Assembly: GCF_003073045.1 (NCBI RefSeq)
Contig: NC_037601.1
Span: forward strand, 4,061,872-4,125,871
Source of the DNA: Pomacea canaliculata
Lineage: Eukaryota > Mollusca > Gastropoda > Architaenioglossa > Ampullariidae
Length of the DNA: 64,000 bases
Direction: 5' to 3'
This document shows, piece by piece, positions 14,579 through 26,400 of this stretch. The notes below the pieces were generated by a model. That model saw nothing but the letters and a program-made list of their open reading frames with translations. It had not been told where the DNA came from and searched no databases. Every line of letters begins with the position of its first letter. Position 1 is the stretch's first letter. Made by a program: the position numbers and the translations under genes.

Positions 14579-17500
14579 ATGACGGAAATCTTCACGACAG
14601 GCCCGCACCTCTGCGGGAAGTACGACCCCACCATCACAGGGGCCAGCGCTGATGCGGAGCTATCCACAGACTCCCTCATCTTTTACTGCACCGTCCGCAA
14701 CATCTACGGCATCTTCGCTTCCCTCATCGCCATCCTGGGCATCATCGGAAACATCATCTCTCTCGTCATTCTGCCCAAGACTGGGGTGGCTCGCAGCGCC
14801 ATTGTCTTCCTGCAGAGTCTGGGTGTCTACGACACCGTCTTCCTCGCCTCCGGCCTGTTTCTGCGGAACCTACCCTCCGTGTCCATCGTGGGTCACTCCG
14901 GAGTTGTCCTCTCCAACGCCCTCTCACCTTTGCTCTTTCCTCTGACACACATCTCCCACATCGGCGCCATTTACAGCACAATCTGCATCTCTGGAGAAAG
15001 GTAAGATGCTCTTCTGAGTCGGCACCTTAGTAATTAGTCGTCGGTAGCAACATACCTTTCTTTGGCTTTCCTAATAATTTTCTTTCAAGACAAAGTAATT
15101 TTTTGAATTAACAAATATAAATTTCTATTTCCTCAGTAGATATTTATCATGTTGTCGAGATCACTCACAGATTGTTTGAGGACAATGTCGTCTGTTTTAT
15201 TGGATTTTTGCTTCATTTTCTTTCATTGGATTTGCTTTTGCTGATTTGGGGGAGGGTTAGTGCATGAGAGTTAAAGGTAGACAGAATGTTACTGGAGTTT
15301 AAAATCACACTATCTCTGTTGACCAAACCGTTGTGCAGTCCTGTTAAAGTATTGCATTAAGGATTAACAACAGTCGTTAATCTAGCATCAAACACTCGAG
15401 ACCCTGGACCGGTGGTCAGGTGGGTACACGCCGTCAGACGTTGGTTGGACACTTAACTGCAAAGAGTCTACTAAAATGCTATAATGTGTATATTTTATAA
15501 ACCTGTATGCTTATTTTTTTAGAATGTATGTTTAAACAAATATGTTTTAGGGATAGATATACTTTATAAACATTTGTAACCAATCGGCTCGCACCTAGTG
15601 ACTTGGCGGGTGGATATTTCTCCTCAAGCACCTTTTCCAGTGAAGGCTGCTTCCGCGTTCCTTGAAACCTTTGAACGAACTACTTTTGTTCTTCAAGGCG
15701 AATAACTTGGGATTCCTTTTCACGGGCTTCACGATTGGAATGAACCTTTTATGCCGCTAGTTTCTCACTTGTTCTTTTTTCATCCACTTTCAATCTTCGA
15801 AACCTTGTGCATCTAGCTTTTTCTTTATTTGAAATATCTCCACTGTCATCAGTAAGGCTACCAGTACCATACGATAACATAAGAATTTTGTTTGAAAGCA
15901 AAAAAAAAAAAAAAACCAAAAGGGATAGAAGAGAGGCTTTTGATACGCAGAAACTTTCATTATCTAAACCGTGTTAACAATTTCTGAAGGACTGCCTCTG
16001 ACCATATCATCTTTTTTTGTGCTTTGGGGTTGGTGGTGTTGTTTCTTTCTTTCTTTATTTTTTTTTTACTATTATTATTCGCCTGAAAAGTTCAGCATCA
16101 ATTGAAATTCAACACTTAATCAAGATTTTGACCTGTCTCAAGGTTTACAAGTAACAACATCCTTCCGATAGCCCCAATTGGGTTATGAACCGGAACTGCA
16201 TCAGTTGGGCTATCGGCCTCCAAGCCTCGGTGTTTGGTCATTCAGATGAAGAATACTTTGTAATCTGAATGATTTTTCTAGTCTAATAGTTCAACACAAT
16301 CTTCTGTTCTGAATAAATTTGAATTCCATAAGTGGCAGTGAAAGAAGAGAATAATTGCCTGTGTGGCAGATCGTTTGCACGCCTCGTGATTCACTTTTTT
16401 ATTACTGAATTTCGTTTTTATGCGTCTATTATACATTTTTTTCAAACTAGACATGTAAACTTTAAACAGCTGAAATCATGAAAAAACAACACAGAATAGG
16501 TGGTTGAGATTTAAATTGCTGGCTGTAGGAGGACTTTAGTATCAGGAGCTACTGTAGCGGGCAATAACTCATTATTTCTATACTACGACATGTGGAAGGC
16601 AAATAACTAATATGATCTGTCCATCTCCTGTTATCTTTAATGATAATCCAGGTATTCATAATTGCTGTGTTGGCTCATGAAATTTTCATATCACTGCGCC
16701 TAGAGAACCTCAACCTGTCAAAGTCGAACCTACCAAAAATAAAGCTTAGTGTCATGTTGATAGACTAACCCTACTGAAAAATTTCTTCAAATGCGTGGTA
16801 TTAGTTCATTAGTGGACACTAATTCTCAAAATCTGAGGAAAAAAGTCTTCTAGATCCTCAAAAAGCTGTCCTCTGAACATTGCAGTTCTCTCCTGGGGTT
16901 TGAAAAAAAGAAGATTGAGTTCCCATTTACTTCAACTTCACAGTTTGTCTGCTTTCTTCGTGTTTCGAGGGTCTTATTTTTCAAGCTCTCGCATCAGCTG
17001 CCAGCAATTCAGTCTTGATGTTTGACTTAAGTTTGCCTTTAATTATGACACAGAACAGAATTTCTAATGCACTGACTTTTAAATATTTTTAGAACCAAGG
17101 AAATGTGCAATCCTAAGAACAAAGGTACTTTTGTAGTTTTCAGACTGGAAGATACGAATATTCAGAATCCTGTCGTTATTTTTGTTTACTTTTTGAATAA
17201 TTTCATTTTTATTAATGCTTACAATTTTATACAAGCACATTTAAATCCTAAACACATAATACAAGCGAATATGATCTCTTTGGCATGTCTATATTAAAAA
17301 TAGGAACTTTATGCATTTCTCTCATGTATACCGACTTTCAAGCTCGTGTCCTGATTCACACCCGCGGTCATGGATGGTTCAGTGCAAAAAGTTCAGTTTT
17401 ATTTTTACCTGAAGCTACCATGTACTAAATTGGATCTTCCTTTAACTAAGAAAAAGAGATAAAACAGTCTACTGCCAACTTGCTTACACCAAACCTGAAG

Positions 17501-18050
17501 TAACACCAGTTCACTGGTGGCCTCTAAATTGTCCATTTCCCAGGACTGCGTGTGACTGTCAAAGATATACGAAGAGTGATCCCTCTTGCGTGTACAGATG
17601 CGTTTCTTCTTTACTCGCTGCCTCCCTGACATTACTCATTCGATGACCGATGACAAAGCACATAGCTGCTAGGTTTGATTTTGGCTTCTTTCTGCTGAGT
17701 TCTTCGCGAGCAGCAGTAAAGTCCTGAAGACAGGAGCGGGACAGTATGGTCACGTGCAAATAAAGCAAACATGCAAAATGTTGTGTTGCCCACGGGATGC
17801 AATTCCAGTTGAATATCAAAATGTGCATCTAACAGCAGCCTAGCTTTCAGAACAACAGTTGGATGTCTTCGTGAACGCACCCTCAGCCTTCCAGACCTCC
17901 GACCCTGTATGAACTCTGCCCTGTGTTTTCAAGAGGACTATTTTGTAGAAAGTTTTGTGGCTGTGAACACCTCCTGTAATTCATCTCTAAGTTTTGTTCT
18001 CCCTTAACTAACAGACGCATGTGCGGTGATACCCGACTGCGCATTCCATC

Positions 18051-18082
<32 letters not shown>

Positions 18083-18311
18083 GTAGCTCAGATTCATTTG
18101 TGATTGTACTTCATTTGCTTGCTTTAATCTTATTTTCTGGAGCTACAGATTGTGTTATTTATGAATATTTGATAGTCCGCTGAGATCACTTTTCATGAGT
18201 GTTCTACTAACTTTTTAATTTTATTCCCTATTACATTAATTCTTCATGTTTCCCTTTTTTCATCCCTCTTCTTGCCCATTTACTTATGTATTTATTCTAA
18301 AAATTCAATTT

Positions 18312-18350
<39 letters not shown>

Positions 18351-18865
18351 AAGACGACTACGTTTTCCATCGTTTTTTGCTTCTTGTTTTGTTTATTTTT
18401 GACGCTTCTACATATTTTCCTTTCGGGATAGCCTTAATAAGAAGAAAATATGAAGAAAAGAACTAAAAGAACTATCTTAAAAACTTTCCATGTGTTGTAA
18501 AACTTTCAACGAACTTCTAATTAAAGCGTACAAGATTATTTATTATGGATGCAATCATGTGCAGGATAACACTAAAAATTTGTTCATGGAAAACTAACAG
18601 AGGCTTCTAATATGTTCAGACATTTTTTGTGAAATATCATAAATATCAACAGGAGGTGTAATATCAATTTAATCGGGAAGTTTTTTAACTGATGACGTGG
18701 ACGTGGAATGTCGGGAATAAATCCAAAAGAGGGATGACGAGACTGAAACAGAGAAAAGTAAAGAAGAACAGAAGACTTTAAAGGGATGGAAAAGACAAAA
18801 AAAGGTCTTTAAGCCTGGATAAGCTTCTTACGATACCAATTTCACTGTTAGCCAGATTTACTGTT

Positions 18866-18913
<48 letters not shown>

Positions 18914-21900
18914 TGTTTTGTTATTTTGTTTGTTTTTTTTGGTTTGGTTTTTTTTGCGTTCTCCCGGTTTTTTGGTTGTCTTCAGAGTCTTAACTTCTTT
19001 CATTCTTTTCTTTCTTATCAATAGTTTATTCGCTGTATCGTTGTGTTTTTTTAATTCCAGGTGTATTGCGGTAGCTTTCCCCCTGCATGCGGTTCGAATC
19101 CTGACCATGAAGCGGGTGAAGATTCTAGCTGGAGTCATCCTGGTGTGGTCAATCCTCTTTAACGTTCCTCGTTACCTGATGCTGGAGCCCACCCGCTACT
19201 GGGAGCCGAGCCTGAACCGAACCTGGATACGCCTGGAGCCATCTGTCCACTCACTGTCCAGCACGCTGCTCTTCGTCTTCTTCGGCTACGTCACCACCAT
19301 CGTCAAGGTGGTCGTCCCGGTCATCGTCGTGTCAGTCCTCAACGTCATCCTGCTGTGCTGCCTACGTCGGCGTCGACATTATCTCCTGCAACAACAGGTA
19401 GTGTGTGTGAGAGAGATAGAGAGAGAGAGAAGTAGGGAAGTCTGTTTGTCATAAAAGTTATCAAGAGAGGATATCAGCTCGTATTGTGTGTGCCTGCCGA
19501 GACTAAGGGTATTAGCTGTAGCCGAGACAACACAAGACGCCATCAGGAATACAATGAATAATCGATTCGGCGTCTTCCATTGATTTTTAACGAATTTAGT
19601 TTGTAAAGATTTGACATATTTGAAACAACAACCGTAAAAACATATTCAATTTTACACATTCATCACAGATTTTTAAAGGCCGCCATGTTGAAGCCCCTCT
19701 GTGTGAACTAACAAGAGACAAATGAAAAAGTAATTAATGGATGGGTGGATTAAGAAATTCTTTTATGTTGGATTCGGGAATCTAATTCTCTTTTTGCTCT
19801 CCGCAGGTTCGGACATCATCTTACGACAGCTACCACGCCCATTACAGCAGCACTCGCTCGCTGGGCGGACGACATGCCCTGGGGCGAGGTCACTGGGGTG
19901 GAAGGTCAAGGACGAGTCAAGCATCCAGCCATCGAGTGACGTCAGTAGTACTGGCCATCACCAGCGTCTTCCTGCTGAGTCAGCTGTTTGCTGCCGCGCA
20001 GGTCCTCATTCATCTCCTAGGATACGAACAGTTGTGTGGACATCCGTGTGCTGTCTTTACACAGGTAAACAGCTCCAGCTTCATCTTCAGCTCCAGCTTC
20101 ATCTCTAGCTTCTGTAAAATTTCCGTTGGATATTTCCTCCTACCCCAAGTTGTAATCCGATGCTAACCCGTACTTCATGTGACCAAACATCTCCAGCTAA
20201 TGTTATGGTGGCTTAAAAAAAACTGTATTGTTTATTTTTTATTTTTTTCTGAGGCGGTAAGACACTTGCTTCCCATTAAAGTGAGAAGCAAATGGTTTCG
20301 AGCTCAAATGCGCTTACCTGGGAAACAAAATATTTGCCAATAATTAGACATATTTATATATTTCAAGATGGTCAAAAACTACAAAATAAATAAGTATAAC
20401 GGAGTATTTCATTTAAAGAAAAACATGTAAACATTTAGTAAGAATGTGGATTGTCTCCCTTACAGATATGTGACACAGTCTTCATTTTAGTTTCCGCAAC
20501 CAACTTTCTGCTGTACTACGCTTTTGGCGAGAACTTCCGGAAGATCATACGAAAGTATCTCTGTTGCCGAAGAGTCAATCCTTCGGTGGATTCGATGTGA
20601 GTATATGTAAGTACGTGGACCTATTGCATGTAAACTGTGCGTAGATACATTAGCTGACTGCATGACAACGAGTGCGCATGCGCTTTCTGGTTGCACGTGC
20701 ATGAATGTACTTGGACTTAGTGCATGGAAATGAAAATACGACATTTTGCGTGGAAATATGAATTTGTGATATTATGACATAAACCCCGCCAGTGATTTCC
20801 ATTGTGAGGATGATGATGATGATGATGAGGGGGAGGATGGAGGAGGAGGAGGAACTTATGTCATTAAATTAAATAAGTAAAATACACTTTATTCTGTCCT
20901 GTTGTAAATAATTTTATGATAATTTTAATTTTATATTTCACTAATAAAACTTTTACCTACAACATCTCTGCGACAAAAAGGACTTTCAACAAAGCTTTTG
21001 TCAAATGGGACACAAATTCAATGGATATTCTAAAGCTAGCCAACCTATGCTTAACTGCCCCTAATTATTAATATCTATTGCTTATTTCCAAAGGTGAATA
21101 AAACTACGTACAAGAAGCGTTAAGGGGGAGAATCAGACCTCGAAGCCCTAGAACTGACATTCATTCCCTTCTCCTCAATGATTTTAAAAGACTTCACATC
21201 AAAAAGAAATTTGAAAGAATGACTGTAGTGCTTCAAGTCAATGAAAGCAAGTGATGCTGGTCAAATCATCTAAACCAAATTTTTAAATTTGTAAATTAAG
21301 CTTCTGAAATGGGAGAAATGAGACCTTGCCTTAGAAAAAAATATGGTTTTGCCAGCGCAAGGAGATGTCATAAACAGGTCGGTGCCTGGAGAAGTCTTCT
21401 TTGTTCCAACAAAGGACAGATGGTGAGGCTCTCCTGAGTAAGAGTAGGCAACTGAGAATGCAATGATGATATCTAAAGCTCTTCAGTAGACCTGACTGCC
21501 ATCATTGTAGCCCCATTGCCCTGCAGTTTGATTGCTGCTCGATGGAGGCTTCAGATCCTTACCCACTTCATATTGCTGAACTGGAAAATATAGACAGACG
21601 GCGCCATCATGTCTGAGGTCGTTTGAGCCTGAAATAAACATGAGATAATATATCAATTGCGGTTTTGTTTCGCAAGAAGAGATTATCCTCATAATTGATT
21701 TACATAGTGACATAGGTAGTATTTTATTCCTCCGGCATAATATGGGACTAAACAGGTGTACAAATATTTTAATGCGTCTTAATTCAATCTGAATGAAATT
21801 AAAAACAAAAGTTTTTTAAATTTCAATTTAGAACTTTTGAACTGTTCCTGATAAAGCCAAGATTTCAACACCAATGAAAACTGTAGTTTCTTTGTCAACA

Positions 21901-22094
21901 GGTCACCGGGTACCCGTCCGGACACCACAGCCATGTCGCTGAGAGTACATCACCATAGCAACGGTGATGTCTCAGCTGACGTGGATGGATCCAACGAGCT
22001 TTCGTCCTCATTGCTGAACATCAGGACTGAGGGTCCTGCACAGTCCGACAAGGAGGCGGAGGCTCACAGAAAGGAGAGTGAAGAGGAAGGATGA
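14579..22094 (+). CDS. Class A peptide GPCR, FMRFamide-receptor-like
   Basis: A seven-transmembrane plasma-membrane receptor of 446 residues. Exons by splice consensus: 14579-15000, 19061-19397, 19807-20064, 20466-20596, 21902-22094; all phases match. TM1 is about residues 43-65 with GNI (N58); TM2 carries D85; TM3 is about 116-138 and ends ISGER|C, a DRY-box variant with intron 1 splitting the Arg codon; TM4 has W170; the second outer loop has an N-glycosylation site at N193; TM5 has P227; TM6 is about 297-322 without the usual CWxP; TM7 ends SATNFLLYYAFG, replacing NPxxY, then helix 8 with Cys372-Cys373, a possible palmitoylation site. The FPLxxxxxIGAIY pattern in TM3 and NFxxYxxFGxxFR after TM7 resemble invertebrate FMRFamide-type receptors, so a neuropeptide ligand and G-protein signalling are inferred. 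Met at 14489 is an in-frame alternative start. Receptor class is sure; the ligand is not. Confidence 0.88.
16165..16216. repeat. Short inverted repeat (hairpin)
   Basis: CCGATAGCCC at 16165-16174 is the exact reverse complement of GGGCTATCGG at 16207-16216. The stem can extend by two pairs with one bulge; the loop is about 30 bases. It could be a tiny palindromic element or part of a degenerate SINE. Confidence 0.6.
18054..18082 (+). repeat. Poly-T tract
   Basis: A run of nearly 30 T in intron 1 of the GPCR. It may be the tail of a retroposed element inserted in minus orientation, but no recognisable element body adjoins it. Confidence 0.8.
18869..18912 (+). repeat. (TTG)n microsatellite
   Basis: About fourteen TTG units followed by a T/G-rich tract that extends the pyrimidine-rich region upstream of GPCR exon 2. 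On the other strand it gives a spurious polyglutamine frame. Confidence 0.9.
20249..20320 (+). repeat. tRNA-like SINE head (degenerate)
   Basis: GGCGGTAAGACACTTGCTTC resembles a Pol III A box in the style of metazoan tRNA-derived SINEs. GGTTTCGAGCTC at 20294-20305 resembles a B box, and the A-to-B spacing (about 43 bases) is that of a tRNA. It lies in intron 3 of the GPCR. No cloverleaf with proper acceptor pairing is apparent, so it is not a functional tRNA gene. Confidence 0.45.
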
Positions 22095-22575
22095 ACAAAA
22101 GTCCGTCGTCCTCGTCCTGTGGGGTGGCTTCCAAGAAATACACCGCTTCTCCAAACATGATTCACTGCCGGTTGAAAAAAAATGGTCTCAAAGGTGGTGA
22201 GGAGTTTAAAGTTCCAGACGGCAATTCGGACAGAATGATGGAGCCTTCTGATTATGTACCATGATTTGTTAATTTGTGTTACAAACTGCTGTGTGTACAT
22301 ACACAATGAAACCTTCGGAAAAAATAAGACAGAATCGCACAGGAAAAGTGTAAGAAGGATGGAAATGTTTCGGAGTAAAATTTGTGGTTTTGGGCACGCA
22401 ACGAACCTGATGAAGACTAATGTGATTCGCACATGTGTGCATGTGCGTTTGATTATTTGTTTGTTCGCTCGATAGTTTCTCTGTATGTGTGTGAGAGAGC
22501 AAGAGAGGAGAAGAGCATGCACGGCCATTAATGCTGATCTGGGGGCGAGTGCCTTTCAAGCTAAAGCCTAATAAA
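22095..22575 (+). other. Probable 3' UTR of the GPCR gene with poly(A) signal
   Basis: The receptor stop codon is at 22092-22094. The first canonical AATAAA downstream is at 22570-22575, giving a 3' UTR of about 500 bases. The end is inferred; no cleavage site is directly visible. Confidence 0.5.
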
Positions 22576-23311
22576 TTGTTACAAATGGTCTCCCATGGGA
22601 ATGCTTTCCTGTGCATGAACTTCATTTTTGTGTCCACTTCTCGACAGAAAGGTGAGGCTTTGCTATCATTAATGCTCCCAGATCAAGACAAGTGTCCCGT
22701 TAAGGTGGACATCCTAGTTTGATAACTTTTTTACCTGTCGGCTCAACGTCTGTTTCAGAAAGATGGCCGACTCGTTTTTGCAAAGAAGGACTTGTGAATA
22801 ATACACAGTTCCCCTTGCAATACATTGAGAAATTGTACTGATTAGCATCAACACTGCAAAAGGGGATGGGGGAAAGAGAATTCGCAGAAAAAAAATATTT
22901 AAAAAATCTTTGCTGATTATTATTCGTGCACTGAAAGCAAGGCGTGTGATTACTCTGATCAAGTGTTGTGCCAGAATTCGACTCAATTACCACAACAACA
23001 AAAAACAAGTCTGAGCTTCATCCGGCTCGCAACAAAAGAGGTAGGAGTATGCTTGTCAGACAGGCGCCATTAATAACTATTTTGTGCACAGTGCCAGGGA
23101 AGCCTGCTATAATAATGATAATAATAATAAGGTCATTATTGGCCACTCTATAGTGGTTATGTTCATAATAATCTCGCCTCCTACTGGGTAGAATGAATAA
23201 CTCCAGACATTGCACCCTCTGTCTACCACAGCGACTTGAATACTTGGAGCTACGAGCTTGTATTACTGGACTGCTGGCAGACGATTTTTTTTTCCAGTTA
23301 ACTACTAAAAC

Positions 23312-23432
23312 GAGGCATTAGGCTACAAAGCTTCCGGTTTAGTCACATTCATTGTTAAGGCTCACCGAGACTAAGAGCGGAGAACTTCGCAAGAGGCTAA
23401 GCGTTGGTCTCGGCAGACAGACAGCAGTCCAC
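23312..23432 (+). repeat. Dispersed repeat, copy A (partner at 53597)
   Basis: Blocks shared with 53597-53719 in the same order and orientation: GAGGCAT..., CTACAAAGCTTCCGGTTT, TTAGTCACATTC-type sequence, TAAGCGTTGGTCT and GGCAGACAGACAGCAGTCCA. Copy A has an extra segment of about 25 bases in the middle and lacks about 20 bases present in the other copy. It sits in intergenic DNA. Confidence 0.75.
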
Positions 23433-26400
23433 CTGTCCTTGCTTGGCGCTGACGTGGACAGTAACTCAACAACTCTCCTTTTTCAACCCCAGCTTGTATT
23501 AATTTCTAAGATGATAGAAGCTGGAGATAGATACATGTAAATATGTAAAAGTCTGGTTACACGAGTGGGCTGGTAAGGACATTATTAAGGCGAAACCGCG
23601 CGGTTCATTTCTTCTATCTTCACCCCTTCCATGCATAACGATCGTCCATGTGCTAAAGAAGTAAATTGACCCATGACTGGATAAAAAAATATTAAAGTAC
23701 ATCTGGGTTTTTTATATGCAGGATTATTTTTACAGCTTTCAAGTATTCAGTTCAAGGCAGTTAAACAATTCAAATAGTATTTAATGTAAAGTATTTTGTC
23801 CTTTCCATAAGCTGTGATAAAATTGTTATTCCAGCCTAGAGGTTAGATCACAAAAGTGCAAAAAAATTTGCACAAAGTTTTCCAAATGGAATAAAATGTA
23901 ATGTTTTGCCCATAAAATAATGCTTTGCCGTTGATGATAAGGGCAGTAGTGGGATGTACTTGGTAGCTGCATCCCCTGATCCCCACTGACATAAGGAGAA
24001 ACAATGCAGGGTAGAACATATGACCTCCTGGCTTCAGACCCTGCGATTTTCTTATTTTTTCTGAGTATTTCGAGTGTCCTCTAAGGCAGACAAGTAATAA
24101 AATAAATCCAAAAGGCCAGTTTGTAGAATAACCATGTTTGTACGTGGATGAATAAAATAGCATGCGCGTGCGTGTGTGTGCAAGTGTGTGTACGTGTGTG
24201 TTCATTACTGCTGTGGATGTAGTGGACATGTGCGTTTCAAAGAGTATTTATTCAACCATTGTTTCTCAGTTCAGGAAAGAAACAGTGAACGTTGCCATGG
24301 TAACAATGCGATGAGACTTTCCAATCGCTCGTGATGGTGGACTGTCGATGATTGTGTCTTTCACAGGAAATGATGTGCGACCAACATCTGAGAAGCTCCA
24401 GCACATTAACTCACTGGATTCTCTTTGCGTCTCGTGTTTCTTTTCCTTCATCTTAGAACTAACGGACCTGTTCAGCAATATGTGCTTCAGTTGGGATAAT
24501 GTTCATGTGCGCTGGCCGTGTACAAACTCATCGAGCTTTGCGACTAAAGGTCATGGGTCATGGCGAGTGTTCCATATACTCAGCTGCCGTCATCAGACTT
24601 TCCTCTAAAGGCACTTCATTCGTATCGACTGTTTTATCGTCTTTATTCTTTGTCTTAGTTGGTTAATGAGTTGGTTTAGTTGGGGCTGCTCCCGGCTGCT
24701 CGCTATGTTTGTCTGTCAGTATAGCAATCTGCCTCTATCTTATCTCTGTGTGTGCGTCTGTGTGTGTGATTGCTTTATGCGTGTGTGTGTGTGTGCGTAC
24801 GCTCGTTTGTGTGTGTGTGTGTGTTTTTGGGGGTGTTCGTACATCATAAAAAGAAAATAAAAGAAAAAAAAGAGACCTAATGGGAGACCTCTGTCAGCTA
24901 TCAGTTGTTCTTTCTTTCTTCGATATTCGCGCACCACAAATGCATACATATTTGTCTCAGATGAAAGTAAAGTGGCATTAACATACTTCAATTGTGTTTG
25001 ATTACGATAAATAAAGCCTTATGGTAATGTTTTATGTCCAGAAAGGATGGATATGAGTTGTCTGTTTATAGGATTTGAAATTGCAGGCCTTGGCTTCAAG
25101 AACAAAGTCATTTGGCAATCGTGTTTTGTCAGGTGCAACATTGTTTGTCGTGGGCCACAAAGTTTGCTTTCGATAATGAAAGCCCGATAGTTGTAAATAT
25201 TCGCCGCGTGTAGTGATAACAGAGAGTGAACTGTCTCCTTCCACCCCCTTTACCTTCCCTGCTAAATCAGCTACCCCCATTTCTTGAGTTGCTGGGTGGA
25301 CACGGGGAGGTTGTATGGTAGGACAGAGCTTTCACCTGGAGATGATTTTGTACTATGGAGGTGTGGTTAGGGTTAGGAGGGGGATCTCTAGACCTATTTT
25401 AAATGAACAAAAGAAATAAAACATCCTTAATCAAATCTTAAACTTGACTCTTTTTCCTTAACCATTTCGTATACATTTCAAAACCAACCAACCACCGTGC
25501 AAAATACAGAGAGAGAAGCAGATAGAGGGGAAAAAAAGGAAAGACTGGAGAAGAAAGAACAGATCTGAAGTGACCAAGAGACTTGGAACTAATTTAAAAT
25601 TAGTTCTATCTTCATCACATCTGTTGGCATTCACACCTGACATGAAGAGTTTAATAGTTTGGGGTTTTTTTTTTTCATCTTCATCAGCTGTTGGCATGGA
25701 TGTTACAATCAAGTTTTCATCTCAAACTCCTGTTAGCAACCGTTTTCAGGCTAGGTGGATTTTTCAGGTAGATTTTTAAAATTTCAGATTTTAGAATATG
25801 TGTGATATCATATTGTGGGAAGGAAGTGTAGATATTTATAAACCTTATCTGTAGGTGAACACGACAAATTAACATCAATTTAATATAATGTATTCCTATT
25901 AATTGCACCTAAATCATTAAAAATCAGGAGGAAGTAATCCACGTGTGCTTGAGATAAAGTTATTCTGAATTATTAACGCTTTTATAAATAGATGTTTCCT
26001 TCTATAATTTGTTGTAAATTTTCAACACACTCTCTACTCATTACATTAGACATTTTAACAGAAATTCAACTGTCACTTCTTTTCAAATAACCACAGGCGT
26101 TGTTCCTAAGAGAAAAGCAAATTCTCTCCAGCTGTGAAAAATATTCTGCAAACTGAAACATTTGTAAGAAGAGCACATTCGATCTCAAAAATCACGTGAC
26201 ATTTGCAGTCTGTGAGTTCTTCATTAAAATATCATTCGCTCACCGAGGAGGCTGCCCCCATGTAAGTTATTTCTCAAAAAAGAAACACAAGCCCACAGGA
26301 AATGAGAAACTCTGCTTCTCAGAGGACTCTGTCAAGTGCACTGGCACAGAAATCTCGAGAAATTCCAAACTTGAAAAAAATATTCTGTTGTCATTAGTTC

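Larger units (their letters stand above)
15001..19060 (+). other. Intron 1 of the GPCR gene
   Basis: A 4.06 kb GT-AG intron between the codon halves of the DRY-box arginine. It contains a short hairpin at 16165-16216, a poly-T run (18054-18082), a GT/GA dinucleotide tract (18313-18350) and a TTG run (18869-18912) about 150 bases before the acceptor. I see no exon in it that fits the receptor frame. Confidence 0.75.

Noticed and set aside
14652..14981. Long frames overlapping GPCR exon 1 in other frames and on the opposite strand
   Set aside because: Shadows of a GC-rich coding exon.
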